Position numbers and translations under genes: made by a program
Shown here: piece after piece, positions 1-10,087 of the stretch
How the letters are laid out: each line of letters begins with the position of its first letter
How positions within the stretch are numbered: position 1 is the stretch's first letter
Notes under the pieces: generated by a model
Told to the model about the DNA's origin: nothing
What the model saw: only the letters and a program-made list of their open reading frames with translations
Database searches by the model: none
Assembly (NCBI RefSeq): GCF_051811025.1
Contig: NZ_JBPWQE010000001.1
Coordinates: 3,224,001-3,288,000, forward strand
Reading direction: 5' to 3'
Length of the DNA: 64,000 bases
Source: Tardiphaga sp051811025
GTDB taxonomy: Bacteria > Pseudomonadota > Alphaproteobacteria > Rhizobiales > Xanthobacteraceae

Positions 1-74
1 TCGTTGCCAGCCCAATTGAACGAAAGTTCTATGCGACATCTCGGTCTTGATCTTGGCCCCAGTCACCGGCCGGC

Positions 75-1256
<1,182 letters not shown>

Positions 1257-1572
1257 TGCGTGTCTCCCGATCGACGGATAATGCGAACCGCACAGATAGA
1301 GAACTTCCGCCCTAAGTCCATGCCGTTTCTAGGATATGTTGAGAATTCCGGGATTGCTCTGGCACAAGACCGGCATCAGATTTTCTTTTGCAATGCACCA
1401 TAAGCGGCCGCAGCCATGAGTGGTAACGGGGGCTTTGCCGCGTCCTGCGCAGCGACTATGCTGGCGCTCCTCACCACCAACGATCTCGTCGCCCCAAAAC
1501 GTCAGGCGGCGCCCTCACTTCCCAATAGTCGACGTTCGGCAGCAAAGCCGACAGCATCCAAAGGGTACGGAC
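1257..1572. other. Intergenic region between apbC and the HIBADH-type gene
   Basis: About 316 bp with divergent genes on either side, so both promoters should lie here. I see no strong hairpin, repeat or small gene. The reading frame of the downstream gene stays open back to 1420, but that extension has no family-like residues, and an AAAGG ribosome-binding site sits just before the ATG at 1573. Confidence 0.4.
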
Positions 1573-2442
1573 ATGGCCAAAGTTGCATTCATCGGTCTCG
1601 GCGTCATGGGTTTCCCCATGGCCGGTCACCTTGCCACCAAGGGCGGCCACGAGGTCACCGTCTACAACCGCAACGCAGCCAAGGCCAAAGCATGGGTCGA
1701 GAAGTTCGGCGGCAAGTCCGCACCGACCCCGAAAGCGGCTGCTGAAGGCCAGGATTTCGTGATGTGCTGCGTCGGCAATGACGACGACCTGCGCTCGGTC
1801 ACCACAGGCGCTGATGGCGCATTCAGCGGCATGACCAAGGGCGCGATCTTCGTCGATCACACCACTGCCTCAGCCGAAGTTGCCCGAGAGCTCGATGCCG
1901 CCGCCACCAAGGCCGGCTTCCACTTCATCGACGCGCCGGTGTCCGGCGGACAGGCTGGTGCCGAAAATGGCGCCCTCACCGTAATGTGCGGCGGCGACAC
2001 CAAGGTCTACGCCAAGGTCGAGCCGATCATTACGGCCTACGCCAAGATGCAGAAGCTGCTCGGTCCCGCGGGCTCCGGCCAGCTCACCAAGATGGTCAAC
2101 CAGATCTGCATCGCCGGCCTCGTCGAGGCGCTGTCCGAAGGCATTCACTTCGCCAAGAAGGCCGGTCTCGATGTGAATGCCGTGGTCGAGGTGATCTCCA
2201 AGGGCGCCGCGCAGTCGTGGCAGATGGAGAACCGCCACAAGACCATGAATGACGGAAAATTCGATTTCGGCTTCGCTGTCGAATGGATGCGCAAGGACCT
2301 CTCGATCTGTCTCGCCGAAGCCCGCCGCAACGGCGCCAGCCTGCCGGTCACGGCCACTGTCGATCAGTTCTACGGCGAGGTCGAAGCGCTCGGCGGCAAG
2401 CGGTGGGACACTTCAAGTCTCTTGGCAAGATTGCCCCGGTAA
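1573..2442 (+). CDS. NAD(P)-dependent 3-hydroxyisobutyrate dehydrogenase-family oxidoreductase
   Basis: A 289-residue beta-hydroxyacid dehydrogenase. The N-terminal Rossmann motif GLGVMGFPMAGHL binds NAD(P), the substrate motif DAPVSGGQAGAENG lies near residue 120, and the catalytic Lys is in the segment KMVNQICIAGL. Length and motifs match 3-hydroxyisobutyrate, tartronate semialdehyde and glyoxylate/succinic semialdehyde reductases, and the sequence alone does not settle which. The ATG at 1573 was chosen over an upstream open extension because it starts directly before the Rossmann fold and has an AAAGG site. No operon partner is evident. Confidence 0.88.
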   Translation: MAKVAFIGLGVMGFPMAGHLATKGGHEVTVYNRNAAKAKAWVEKFGGKSAPTPKAAAEGQDFVMCCVGNDDDLRSVTTGADGAFSGMTKGAIFVDHTTASAEVARELDAAATKAGFHFIDAPVSGGQAGAENGALTVMCGGDTKVYAKVEPIITAYAKMQKLLGPAGSGQLTKMVNQICIAGLVEALSEGIHFAKKAGLDVNAVVEVISKGAAQSWQMENRHKTMNDGKFDFGFAVEWMRKDLSICLAEARRNGASLPVTATVDQFYGEVEALGGKRWDTSSLLARLPR

Positions 2443-2626
2443 CCATCTAGGTTTCCTGAACAAATTACGGCGGAGCGGTGCCCGACAGGCGCCCTCCGTC
2501 GATACCATTTTTATTGAATATTAACCGGATTACTTCGTTCTTTAAGGCACCTCTTAATGATTGTGCGGCACAGATAGGTTCTGTGAAAAACCGCCCGCGT
2601 TTGCGTGCAGGATTTGTGTACGAGTC

Positions 2627-4228
2627 ATGAGTGAGCCCGCCGCCAGGCCCGAGGTCGTCCAGCTTCCGGCTGAAACGCCCGTCGCTGTTCCGCCGCGCAA
2701 TCGCCGGGCGGCACAGCAGCGGGTGCGTGAAGCGCGCGACCGTCTGACCTCGACATCGGGAACACGCCCCGCCTTCGATCGTGAACTGCTCCGCCAATAC
2801 GCCCAGACCCGCCTCTCCGCCTCGCTCGTCATCACGTTGCTGGTGGTCGGCACAGGCATCCTGTTCGGGTTCTGGATGCAGCCGCTGCCGGCGGCTGCAT
2901 GGTCATGCGGAATGCTGTGCATTCACGCGGTGATCCTGCGCGCCTGCAATCGCTATCTGGCGGAAACACCGACACCCAACAGCACGCATAAATGGCGGCT
3001 GCGCTTTATCTTTCTGGACCTGCTCTACGGCCTGTCGTGGACGGTGATCCTGGTGCATCCGACCGGCGTCGACGTCGTCTCCAACTCGCTGATGATGTTC
3101 CTGATGCTGCTGGTGGTCGCGGTCTCCAGCATGCTCGCCGCGAGCCTGCCGATTGCCGCCTTTGCCGCCACCGCGCCGGTGACGCTCGGCGTGGCGCTGA
3201 GCTTCATCCTGCGCGGCACCTTCGACAACTACGTACTGGCCGTTCTGGCTGTCGCAGCCGAAGGTTATTTCGCCCTGCTCGCTCAGCGTCTGCATTCGAC
3301 GACACTGGCGACGCTGGAAGCCCGCGCCGAGAAGGACGCGTTGATCGGCGAACTCGAACAAGCCAAGGCAATCTCCGACGAAGCGCGTCACCGCGCCGAA
3401 GCCGCCAATGTCGCCAAGTCGCGCTTCCTCGCGCAGATGAGCCATGAATTGCGCACGCCGTTGAACGCCATTCTCGGCTTCTCGGAAGTGATGAAGAGCG
3501 AGATCTTCGGCGGCCATGCCGTACCGGTCTACAAGGACTATTCCGCGGACATCCATAATTCCGGCGTGCATCTGTTGAATCTGATCAACGAGATCCTCGA
3601 CCTGTCGCGTATCGAGGCCGGCCGTTACGAGCTCAACGAAGAAGCCGTCTCGCTGGTGCATGTCGTCGCGGACTGCCATCACCTGTTGAAGCTGCGCGCA
3701 TCGAGCCGCGGCATCACCATCCACGAAGTATTCGAACACGGCATGCCGCGTGTCTGGGGCGACGAGCGCGCCTGCCGCCAGATCGTGCTCAACCTGCTCT
3801 CCAATTCCATCAAGTTCACTCCGCAGGGTGGCGAAATCTGGCTCAAGGTCGGCTGGACGGCCTCGGGCGGCCAGTATCTGAGCTGCAGGGACACCGGCTC
3901 GGGCATCGCCGAAGAAGAGATTCCAATCGTGCTGGCGTCGTTCGGTCAGGGATCGAACTCGATCAAATCTGCCGAACAGGGCGCAGGTCTCGGTCTGCCG
4001 ATCGCCAAGAGCTTGGTCGACATGCATGGCGGCACCTTCACGCTGAAATCGAAGCTGCGGGTCGGCACCGAAGTGATCATCACCTTCCCGCCGGAACGCG
4101 TGATGTCGGCGCTTGCGCCGATGACGCCCGATGCACCGCCGTTGCAGCCCGAATACGAGATGAACGTCGCCGATGAAAAACGCCGGCCCCGCAACAAGCC
4201 GATCATGAATGCAGGAACCGGGCTATAG
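2627..4228 (+). CDS. Membrane sensor histidine kinase (HisKA/HATPase, six TM segments)
   Basis: A 533-residue hybrid-less sensor kinase. Roughly six hydrophobic segments lie between residues 65 and 230, followed by a short coiled coil. The HisKA domain has the phospho-acceptor His at about 273 in MSHELRTPLNAILGFSE. The HATPase_c domain has the N box (NLLSNSIKF), a G1 box DTGSGI and a G2 box GAGLGLPIAKSL. The receiver end resembles PleC/DivJ-type kinases of alphaproteobacteria. No response regulator is adjacent. The ATG at 2627 was preferred to an upstream in-frame ATG at 2561, which would add 22 unusual Cys-rich residues. The signal sensed is unknown. Confidence 0.9.
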   Translation: MSEPAARPEVVQLPAETPVAVPPRNRRAAQQRVREARDRLTSTSGTRPAFDRELLRQYAQTRLSASLVITLLVVGTGILFGFWMQPLPAAAWSCGMLCIHAVILRACNRYLAETPTPNSTHKWRLRFIFLDLLYGLSWTVILVHPTGVDVVSNSLMMFLMLLVVAVSSMLAASLPIAAFAATAPVTLGVALSFILRGTFDNYVLAVLAVAAEGYFALLAQRLHSTTLATLEARAEKDALIGELEQAKAISDEARHRAEAANVAKSRFLAQMSHELRTPLNAILGFSEVMKSEIFGGHAVPVYKDYSADIHNSGVHLLNLINEILDLSRIEAGRYELNEEAVSLVHVVADCHHLLKLRASSRGITIHEVFEHGMPRVWGDERACRQIVLNLLSNSIKFTPQGGEIWLKVGWTASGGQYLSCRDTGSGIAEEEIPIVLASFGQGSNSIKSAEQGAGLGLPIAKSLVDMHGGTFTLKSKLRVGTEVIITFPPERVMSALAPMTPDAPPLQPEYEMNVADEKRRPRNKPIMNAGTGL

Positions 4229-4276
4229 AGCATGATCCCGAAAAGTGGATGCCGGTTTTCGAACCAGATCATGCTC
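4228..4276. repeat. Short dyad intergenic repeat (Rhizobiales type)
   Basis: The inverted repeat GAGCATGATC / GATCATGCTC (4228-4237 and 4267-4276) encloses the segment CCGAAAAGTGGATGCCGGTT. From memory this matches a short element scattered between genes in Bradyrhizobium and relatives. It begins at the last base of the kinase stop codon and may serve as its 3' hairpin. Confidence 0.6.
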
Positions 4277-4331
4277 ACAACGAAAATTTCGACGCTTGCG
4301 CAAGCAAGCGGATCCGCTTCAATATTACGGG

Positions 4332-4550
4332 ATGAGCAAAGAGACACCGTGCATCGCAGTCTGCTTCATCGACCCCAAGACCAAGCTCTGCCTCGGCTGC
4401 GGACGTACGCTGCCCGAGATCGCGCGTTGGGGAAAGATGGACAGCGCGGAGCGTCTGGACACGATGACACTCCTCCCAGCTCGCATGGCCGAGGCGGGGC
4501 TGGAGCCTTCATCGACCTACGCCGCAAAGAAGACATCCGCGACCACCTGA
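4332..4550 (+). CDS. DUF1289 family small Cys-rich protein
   Basis: A 72-residue protein with the DUF1289 signature: TPCIAVC near the N terminus, then CLGCGRTLPEIARWG. Four cysteines in a CxxxC...CxxC pattern suggest a small metal or Fe-S site. DUF1289 proteins have no firmly known function. The ATG at 4332 starts just before the conserved block; an upstream in-frame ATG falls inside the intergenic repeat. It lies between the kinase and the aspartic protease, an order that recurs in related genomes as I remember them. Confidence 0.85.
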   Translation: MSKETPCIAVCFIDPKTKLCLGCGRTLPEIARWGKMDSAERLDTMTLLPARMAEAGLEPSSTYAAKKTSATT

Positions 4551-4560
4551 GAGGCTCTCC

Positions 4561-5073
4561 ATGAGCCGGGTCTTTCTTCTCGTCGTCGTCATTGTCGCGA
4601 CTGCGGGCGCCGCCCTCGCCTATGGCGACCCCAAGCAGATCTCCAAAGCCGGCAATCTCGTAACCGAAATCCTGCGCAAGCAGAGCCCGCCGCCATTGCG
4701 GCTGGTCGATGTCCCACGCGGCAATACAGGCGAGTTCGGACTTCAGGTCAAGATCAACGGCGTCAAGACGGCCATGGTGATCGATACCGGCGCAACCTCG
4801 GTAGTGCTGACTTATGAGACCGCCAAAGCCGCGGGTCTGCCGCTCGAATTGCTCGACTACAATGTCGACGTCGAAACTGCGGGCGGCCGCACCAAGGCGG
4901 CACGATTGACACTGGATCGTTTGGCCGTCGGCAAACTGGTGGAGCGTTCGGTGCCGGCACTTGTGGTGCCGCGCGGCCAGATGAAGACCAACCTGCTCGG
5001 CATGAGCTTTCTCGATCGACTGGAAAGCTGGGAAGTCCGCGCCGACAGATTGATGTTGCGCGGCTATCCGTAA
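4561..5073 (+). CDS. TIGR02281-type clan AA aspartic protease
   Basis: A 170-residue retropepsin-like aspartic protease. An N-terminal hydrophobic segment (about residues 3-20) acts as signal or membrane anchor, which would put the catalytic domain in the periplasm. The catalytic motif VIDTGATSVVLT is at about residues 75-86, and the flap/substrate part ends with NLLGMSFLDRL. Ten bases separate it from the DUF1289 gene, so the two are probably cotranscribed. Its stop codon directly abuts the stop codon of dusA on the other strand. Confidence 0.85.
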   Translation: MSRVFLLVVVIVATAGAALAYGDPKQISKAGNLVTEILRKQSPPPLRLVDVPRGNTGEFGLQVKINGVKTAMVIDTGATSVVLTYETAKAAGLPLELLDYNVDVETAGGRTKAARLTLDRLAVGKLVERSVPALVVPRGQMKTNLLGMSFLDRLESWEVRADRLMLRGYP

Positions 5074-6069
5074 TCAGGCCGCTTCCGACACCGCCGGTTC
5101 ATCCTCGACCAGCGCGATCGCATCGCGCAGCACATTGATGCCTGCGCCGTGCCCAACGCCGTTCTCAGCAAGATGGCGCCGGAACGCGCGTGCGCCGCGC
5201 ACGCCGTGGAATGCGCCGACAAAATGCCGGGTGATCGAATGCAGCCGCGTGCCCTGCGCGAGTTGATCCTCGATATAGGGCATCATCGCTTCGAACGCGT
5301 CTTTCATCGACGCATGCGGCGCCGGCTCGCCGAACAATTCGGGATCGACCGCCAGCAAGCGCCAAGGCTCCTGATAGGCCGCGCGGCCGAGCATCGCGCC
5401 GTCCACATGCGCAAGATGAGCAGCAGCTTCAGTAATGCCGATGATGCCGCCATTGATGACGATCGGCACATCGGGCATCGCCGCCTTCAGCCGGTAGACG
5501 CGGTCGTAATTCAGCGGCGGAATGTTGCGGTTCTCCTTCGGCGACAGGCCGTTGAGCCAGGCCTTGCGCGCATGCACGATCAGGCCATCGGCGCCGGCGG
5601 CGACCACGGCGCGCGCCAACGTATCGAGTGCGACTTCAGGATCCTGATCGTCGATGCCGATACGGCATTTCACGGTAACGGGCACATTCACGGCCTGCTT
5701 CATCGCGGCCACACCGCGCGCCACCAGATCGGGCTCCGCCATCAGGCAAGCACCGAAGCGCCCGTCCTTCACGCGATCCGAGGGACAGCCGACATTGATG
5801 TTGATTTCGTCATAGCCGAAATCCGCACCGATCTTCGCGGCCTCTGCGAGGTGCGCCGGCTCCGAGCCACCGAGCTGCAGCGCCACCGGATGTTCACTGG
5901 CGTCGAAGCCAAGCAGCCGCGCGCGGTCGCCATGGATCACGGCGCCCGTCGTCAGCATCTCCGTATAGAGCCGCGCCCGCCGCGACAGCAGACGATGGAA
6001 GACGCGGCAATGCCGGTCAGTCCAATCCATCATGGGGGCGACAGAAAGGCGATAGTCTTGCGATTCCAA
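5074..6069 (-). CDS. dusA: tRNA-dihydrouridine(20/20a) synthase DusA
   Basis: A 331-residue FMN-dependent TIM-barrel enzyme that reduces uridines 20/20a in the tRNA D-loop. It shows the N-terminal motif VAPMMDWTDRHCR, the catalytic Cys in NVGCPSDRV, and the DusA-type segment IVHARKAWLNGLSPKENR followed by PLNYDRVY. The length is normal for DusA. The gene converges on the aspartic protease with no spacing. It is probably monocistronic, with its promoter in the 6070-6281 gap. Confidence 0.95.
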   Translation of the reverse strand: MESQDYRLSVAPMMDWTDRHCRVFHRLLSRRARLYTEMLTTGAVIHGDRARLLGFDASEHPVALQLGGSEPAHLAEAAKIGADFGYDEININVGCPSDRVKDGRFGACLMAEPDLVARGVAAMKQAVNVPVTVKCRIGIDDQDPEVALDTLARAVVAAGADGLIVHARKAWLNGLSPKENRNIPPLNYDRVYRLKAAMPDVPIVINGGIIGITEAAAHLAHVDGAMLGRAAYQEPWRLLAVDPELFGEPAPHASMKDAFEAMMPYIEDQLAQGTRLHSITRHFVGAFHGVRGARAFRRHLAENGVGHGAGINVLRDAIALVEDEPAVSEAA

Positions 6070-6281
6070 TGAATTAACCTATGTCCTCAATGGGATGGAA
6101 CACGAATGCGTACACTCTAAACTAGCCGATTTTGCACACCTTTGTACCTGTTTTGACCTCTCGGTGCACATAGCGCGCGCGCTAATCGGAATGCACTCGG
6201 ATGGGCAGACGCGGCGCTGCATTCGGAAGACCGAGTTACCGGCGACAGTTTCTCATTCGGACGATTAGCGCGGTGCGCTTG

Positions 6282-7799
6282 TTACATCACAGCGCCGATT
6301 TGCCACGGCACGAATTCGAGATCGCCATAACCCAAATCCTCCGATTTGGTGTGGGCGCCTGAAGCAACCTGCAGAATCTGATCGAGGATCTCCTGCCCTT
6401 TAGCCTCGATCGACGTTCCATCAAGCACGTCGCCGCAATTGATATCCATATCGTCGACCATGTTCCGATACATTTCGCTGTTCGTGGCGAGCTTGATGGA
6501 AGGTGTCGGCTTGCAGCCAAAGGCCGAACCGCGGCCGGTGGTGAAGCACATCACGTTGCACCCTCCAGCAACCTGCCCCGTCGCGCCGACTGGATCATAG
6601 CCGGGGGTGTCCATGAAAACGAACCCCTTCTCCTTGATCGGTTCGGCATATCCGTAGATTGCACGCAACGCGGTCGTGCCGCCTTTGGCAGCAGCGCCCA
6701 GCGATTTCTCCAGAATTGTCGTGAGCCCACCGGCCTTGTTGCCTGGCGAGGGATTGTTATTCAACTGGCCGCCATTACGGCTAGCATATTCTTCCCACCA
6801 CCGAATCCGCTCAATGAGTTTCTCTCCGACGGAGCGGCTGACCGCACGCCGCGTCAACAGATGCTCCGCACCATAAATTTCCGGAGTTTCAGCAAGCACT
6901 GCTGTCCCTCCATGCTTGACCAACTGGTCGACCGCAGCTCCCAGCGCAGGATTAGCAGTAATGCCCGAATATCCGTCCGAACCGCCGCATTGGAGGGCCA
7001 GGACGATTTCAGACGCAGGCCGCGTCTCGCGCTTGGCGCGCGCGGCAACCGGCAGCATTGTCCGGATGCGTTCGACGCCCTGATCGATGGCTTTCCTGGT
7101 TCCGCCAGACGCCTGAATTGTCATGGTCTGGAAGTGATCACCTTCCACCAGGCCATACTCGTCTTTCATACGATCGATCTGAAAGACTTCGCAACCAAGG
7201 CCGACCATCAGCGCGGCGCCGAGATTGGGGTGGGTTGCGTAGCCCCATTGGGTACGGCGAAGCAAATCCCAGCCCTCGCCATAGGAGGCCATCCCGCACC
7301 CGGTGCCATGCACAAACGCCACCGCGCCATCGATCTCCGGATAGTCATCAAGCAGTCCGGACCGATTGACCTCTTCGGCAATGAATTTCGCCGTCGTTGC
7401 CGAACAATTCACGGAGGTCAGGATGCCAATATAGTTTCGCGTTCCGGTTCTTCCGCTCGGTCGCACATAACCTTCAAAGGTTGCACGCAGCTCGGGCGGC
7501 AATACTTCCGAGATTCTCGCTCCCTCGGCAAACTGATAGTCGCGCGCGAAGTCATGCATGACGACGTTATGCTCGTGCACCCAGTCGCCGGGCACGATGT
7601 CCTTCGATGCGAAACCAATGATCTGGCCGCACTTCCGCACCGGCTCGCCCTTATGGATGGCGGCGGTGGCCATCTTGTGCCCCCGTGGTATTCGCTGCTG
7701 TGCGACCAGATTGGCAAGACCGGTACCGAGAAGAATTTGATCGACGGCGACAATCACGTTGTCGTCGGACGATAAACGGATCGTTCGTGGCGTGCTCAT
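6282..7799 (-). CDS. uxaA: UxaA-family dehydratase (altronate dehydratase type)
   Basis: A 505-residue protein with an N-terminal SAF domain (about 1-90) and the large UxaA/GarD dehydratase domain (from about 110; motifs RTGTRNYIGILTSVNCSATT and GLGCEVFQ). The family dehydrates altronate, and in related members galactarate, to 2-keto-3-deoxy acids. Altronate to KDG fits the KdgK and Eda genes nearby. It lies 30 bp downstream of the GntR gene on the same strand and is likely in its operon. The SAF and main domains are fused, as in E. coli UxaA. The exact aldonate is inferred from context. Confidence 0.88.
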   Translation of the reverse strand: MSTPRTIRLSSDDNVIVAVDQILLGTGLANLVAQQRIPRGHKMATAAIHKGEPVRKCGQIIGFASKDIVPGDWVHEHNVVMHDFARDYQFAEGARISEVLPPELRATFEGYVRPSGRTGTRNYIGILTSVNCSATTAKFIAEEVNRSGLLDDYPEIDGAVAFVHGTGCGMASYGEGWDLLRRTQWGYATHPNLGAALMVGLGCEVFQIDRMKDEYGLVEGDHFQTMTIQASGGTRKAIDQGVERIRTMLPVAARAKRETRPASEIVLALQCGGSDGYSGITANPALGAAVDQLVKHGGTAVLAETPEIYGAEHLLTRRAVSRSVGEKLIERIRWWEEYASRNGGQLNNNPSPGNKAGGLTTILEKSLGAAAKGGTTALRAIYGYAEPIKEKGFVFMDTPGYDPVGATGQVAGGCNVMCFTTGRGSAFGCKPTPSIKLATNSEMYRNMVDDMDINCGDVLDGTSIEAKGQEILDQILQVASGAHTKSEDLGYGDLEFVPWQIGAVM

Positions 7800-7829
7800 T
7801 GGTGAGTTCTCATTTCAGGTCAGATCAAG

Positions 7830-8735
7830 TCAAATAGTAGCCTGGCGTAAATGATCCACCGACTTTAACAGCGTCTTGCGTGCCGTCCGAAGATGGGTCC
7901 GGCATTTAGCGTCGATGGCGTCCAGATCCCGGCTGCGCAATGCTGCGATATATGCGAGGTGCTCGTGCAGGGCGACATAGTTACGTTCTTTTTCGTCAGC
8001 CTTGTTCCACTGGTAGTGGTAGTGGAAGATCATCGATATCACGTCGTAGAAGTTCAAGACGAAGCGGTTCTGCGAGGCGTCATGAACCAGGCGATGAAGC
8101 CGTTCGTCGAGTCGCGAGAACTCCCGGTATCGTTCATCGATGTTTTCCAGCAGGTGATGATGTTCTCGCTCGATCGCGTCGAGCTCGGACCAGGCCGCAG
8201 CGTCCGGCGGGAGTTCGGCAAAACGATGCGCCGAGCGGAGTTCGAACATCTCGCGGATCTCGTAGATCTCCATCGCAAAATCGGTCGTGATCCCCTTGAA
8301 GACCCACGCGCTGTTAGGACGGCGCTCCAACAGGCCAAAGTGATTGAAGTGCGTGAGATGTTCGCGGATGGCGGAGGTTGATGTCGAGAACTGACGGGCC
8401 AGTTCGGCGCAGTTGATGAGCTCTCCCGGGCGAAAATCGCCCTGCAGAATCCACTCCATGAACCGGCGCCCGACGATATCGCCGACGGATTCGGTTTGCG
8501 CTTCGGGAAAGTAATCGTCTGCCACTGGTGAGCGCACGAGATGCCGGCGGCTGCCGTCGCGGTGGATGATATCGGCATTGGCGAGCGAGGACAGCACGGC
8601 GCGCACCGTCGTGCGACTGACATCGAGGGCCTGCGCCAGTTCGAGTTCTGAACGGAGATGCGTACCAAGTTCGTGCTTCGCGAGCATATTCAAGCAGCGG
8701 TTGTGGGCGCGTTTGAAGACAGCGTTGCTCTTCAT
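7830..8735 (-). CDS. GntR/FCD-type regulator with two winged-helix domains
   Basis: A 301-residue regulator. Residues 1-70 form a winged helix (ELAQALDVSRTTVRAVLSSL). Residues 84-148 form a second GntR-type winged helix (ELARQFSTSTSAIREHLTHF). The rest is an all-helical FCD effector domain with metal/ligand His residues. A usual FadR/GntR protein has one winged helix and about 230-250 residues, so this one has an extra N-terminal module. It is the first gene of the minus-strand unit with uxaA and is divergent from the uxaB-ABC-eda unit, so it is the natural regulator of both. The ligand is probably a sugar acid (inferred). Confidence 0.85.
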   Translation of the reverse strand: MKSNAVFKRAHNRCLNMLAKHELGTHLRSELELAQALDVSRTTVRAVLSSLANADIIHRDGSRRHLVRSPVADDYFPEAQTESVGDIVGRRFMEWILQGDFRPGELINCAELARQFSTSTSAIREHLTHFNHFGLLERRPNSAWVFKGITTDFAMEIYEIREMFELRSAHRFAELPPDAAAWSELDAIEREHHHLLENIDERYREFSRLDERLHRLVHDASQNRFVLNFYDVISMIFHYHYQWNKADEKERNYVALHEHLAYIAALRSRDLDAIDAKCRTHLRTARKTLLKSVDHLRQATI

Positions 8736-8862
8736 TCTTGCGATCGATCCTCAGTAGCAAAAAAGCTATTCGGCGCTTTCAGTTTTTTACAGATAAAAAA
8801 CAATTTGACGAAGTGCCAGCCCTTAAAGATTTATGACGTCACAAAAAAGGTCGAGGAAACAC
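8736..8862. promoter_or_regulatory. Divergent promoter region of the sugar-acid locus
   Basis: An AT-rich gap between the divergent GntR/uxaA and uxaB units. On the plus strand TTGACG at 8806-8811 could be a -35 box, with an AT-rich stretch about 17 bp downstream. A perfect palindrome TGACGTCA at 8834-8841 is a candidate operator. No second copy was found to confirm it. Confidence 0.35.
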
Positions 8863-8940
8863 ATGACGACGGTTCCCATCCTATTGATACCCATGACTGC
8901 AAAACCCGGCGCCAGCTGCTCGGCGGCAGCGGTCGCGTGA
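8863..8940 (+). CDS. Possible 25-codon leader ORF coupled to uxaB
   Basis: An ATG at 8863 has the best ribosome-binding site in this region (GAGGAAACAC). It opens a hydrophobic 25-residue frame (MTTVPILLIPMTAKPGA...) that stops at TGA 8938-8940. That stop overlaps the GTG start of the next gene as GTGA. This looks like a leader for translational coupling. Alternatives are chance, or a frameshift that separated the true start from uxaB. Confidence 0.3.
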   Translation: MTTVPILLIPMTAKPGASCSAAAVA

Positions 8941-10070
8941 CCGGCCGGATCATCCAGTTCGGGACCAGTCGCTTCCTTCAGGCCCATGTCGGTGTTTTCG
9001 TCCATGAGGCACGTGTTTCCGGCCAGGACGTCGGGCCGATTGCCGTGGTTCAAGCATCAAATTCTACCGGTCGCGCCGGACGCGTTCAGGCGTTTGGCCG
9101 GTCCGAAGGCTATCCCGTGCTGATCCGCGGTATCGAAAATGGCGTCAAGATCGACCGGCGCATCGACGTTCTGAGCGTGGACCGCGGATTCTCCGCGGCG
9201 CGCGATTGGGGGGAATTGTCCGACTGCTTCGCCGCGGAAGCGGACTTCGTCGTCTCGAATATGGGCGATACCGGTTACGAGGTCGCAGACAGTGACCGCG
9301 GATCGGCATTGCTATCCGGCGACGTGCCACAATCCTTTCCCGGCAAGCTGATGGCTTTGCTCCACCGGCGCTGGCGGGACGGCGCCCGCCCGTTGACCGT
9401 GCTGCCTTGCGAACTGGTTCATCGCAACGGCCTCATCCTTGAAGACAGGGTGCTGGCGTTGGCAAGCGAGGCCGGCGCACCATCGGCTTTCGCCGAATGG
9501 ATTGCGAAAGAGATCATCTTCGCCGAAACGCTGGTCGATCGCATCGTGTCGGAGCCGATCGAACCCATCGGCGCAGTCGCTGAGCCCTATGCGCTGTGGG
9601 CGATCAAGCGCGCGCCTGGCCTTTCAGCGCCGTGCATCCATCCAGCCATCGTCCTGGCTGACGAACTCGAACCGTTCGAGCGACTCAAGCTGCACATTCT
9701 CAATCTCGGCCATACCGTGCTTGCCGACATCTGGCTGTCCGAGAGCCGCGCTCCGAACGAGACCGTGCGAGAAATTCTTGCGGACACCTCCATCGCCGAA
9801 CGGCTTGATCATATCCTGCAGCGCGAAGTGCTGCCAGGCTTCGCCGTACATGGCATGGAAGCGGAAGCGCGCGCGTACATTGTGACGACGCTCGACCGTT
9901 TTCGAAATCCGTTCCTTGATCACCGGATTTCCGATATCGCACAGAACCACGTCATGAAGATCGACCGGCGTATTCTTGCATTCCTCAAATGGATCGCCAA
10001 GCGCGGGCACGCGCCTGCAACCCCCAAGCTCGATGCGTTCAAAGCGCGGCAATCGGCGCTTCAAGCCTGA
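8937..10070 (+). CDS. uxaB: Mannitol dehydrogenase-family oxidoreductase (tagaturonate/fructuronate reductase type)
   Basis: A 377-residue NAD-dependent polyol/hexonate dehydrogenase. It starts with the family's N-terminal motif GRIIQFGTSRFLQAHVGVF, and the catalytic Lys-Asn-His block is KLHILNLGHTVLADIW. The frame is open upstream to 8658, but conserved sequence begins at the GTG at 8937. It is shorter than E. coli UxaB/UxuB (about 480). In this locus it would interconvert D-tagaturonate and D-altronate, the substrate of the adjacent dehydratase; fructuronate/mannonate activity is the alternative. First main gene of the plus-strand unit that runs to eda. Confidence 0.8.
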   Translation: MTGRIIQFGTSRFLQAHVGVFVHEARVSGQDVGPIAVVQASNSTGRAGRVQAFGRSEGYPVLIRGIENGVKIDRRIDVLSVDRGFSAARDWGELSDCFAAEADFVVSNMGDTGYEVADSDRGSALLSGDVPQSFPGKLMALLHRRWRDGARPLTVLPCELVHRNGLILEDRVLALASEAGAPSAFAEWIAKEIIFAETLVDRIVSEPIEPIGAVAEPYALWAIKRAPGLSAPCIHPAIVLADELEPFERLKLHILNLGHTVLADIWLSESRAPNETVREILADTSIAERLDHILQREVLPGFAVHGMEAEARAYIVTTLDRFRNPFLDHRISDIAQNHVMKIDRRILAFLKWIAKRGHAPATPKLDAFKARQSALQA

Positions 10071-10087
10071 GATGAAATAGAACCGGC

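Noticed and set aside
1..74. Possible 3' or 5' end of another gene at the left edge
   Set aside because: Only 74 bp are visible beyond the apbC stop codon, and no frame there carries a recognisable motif.
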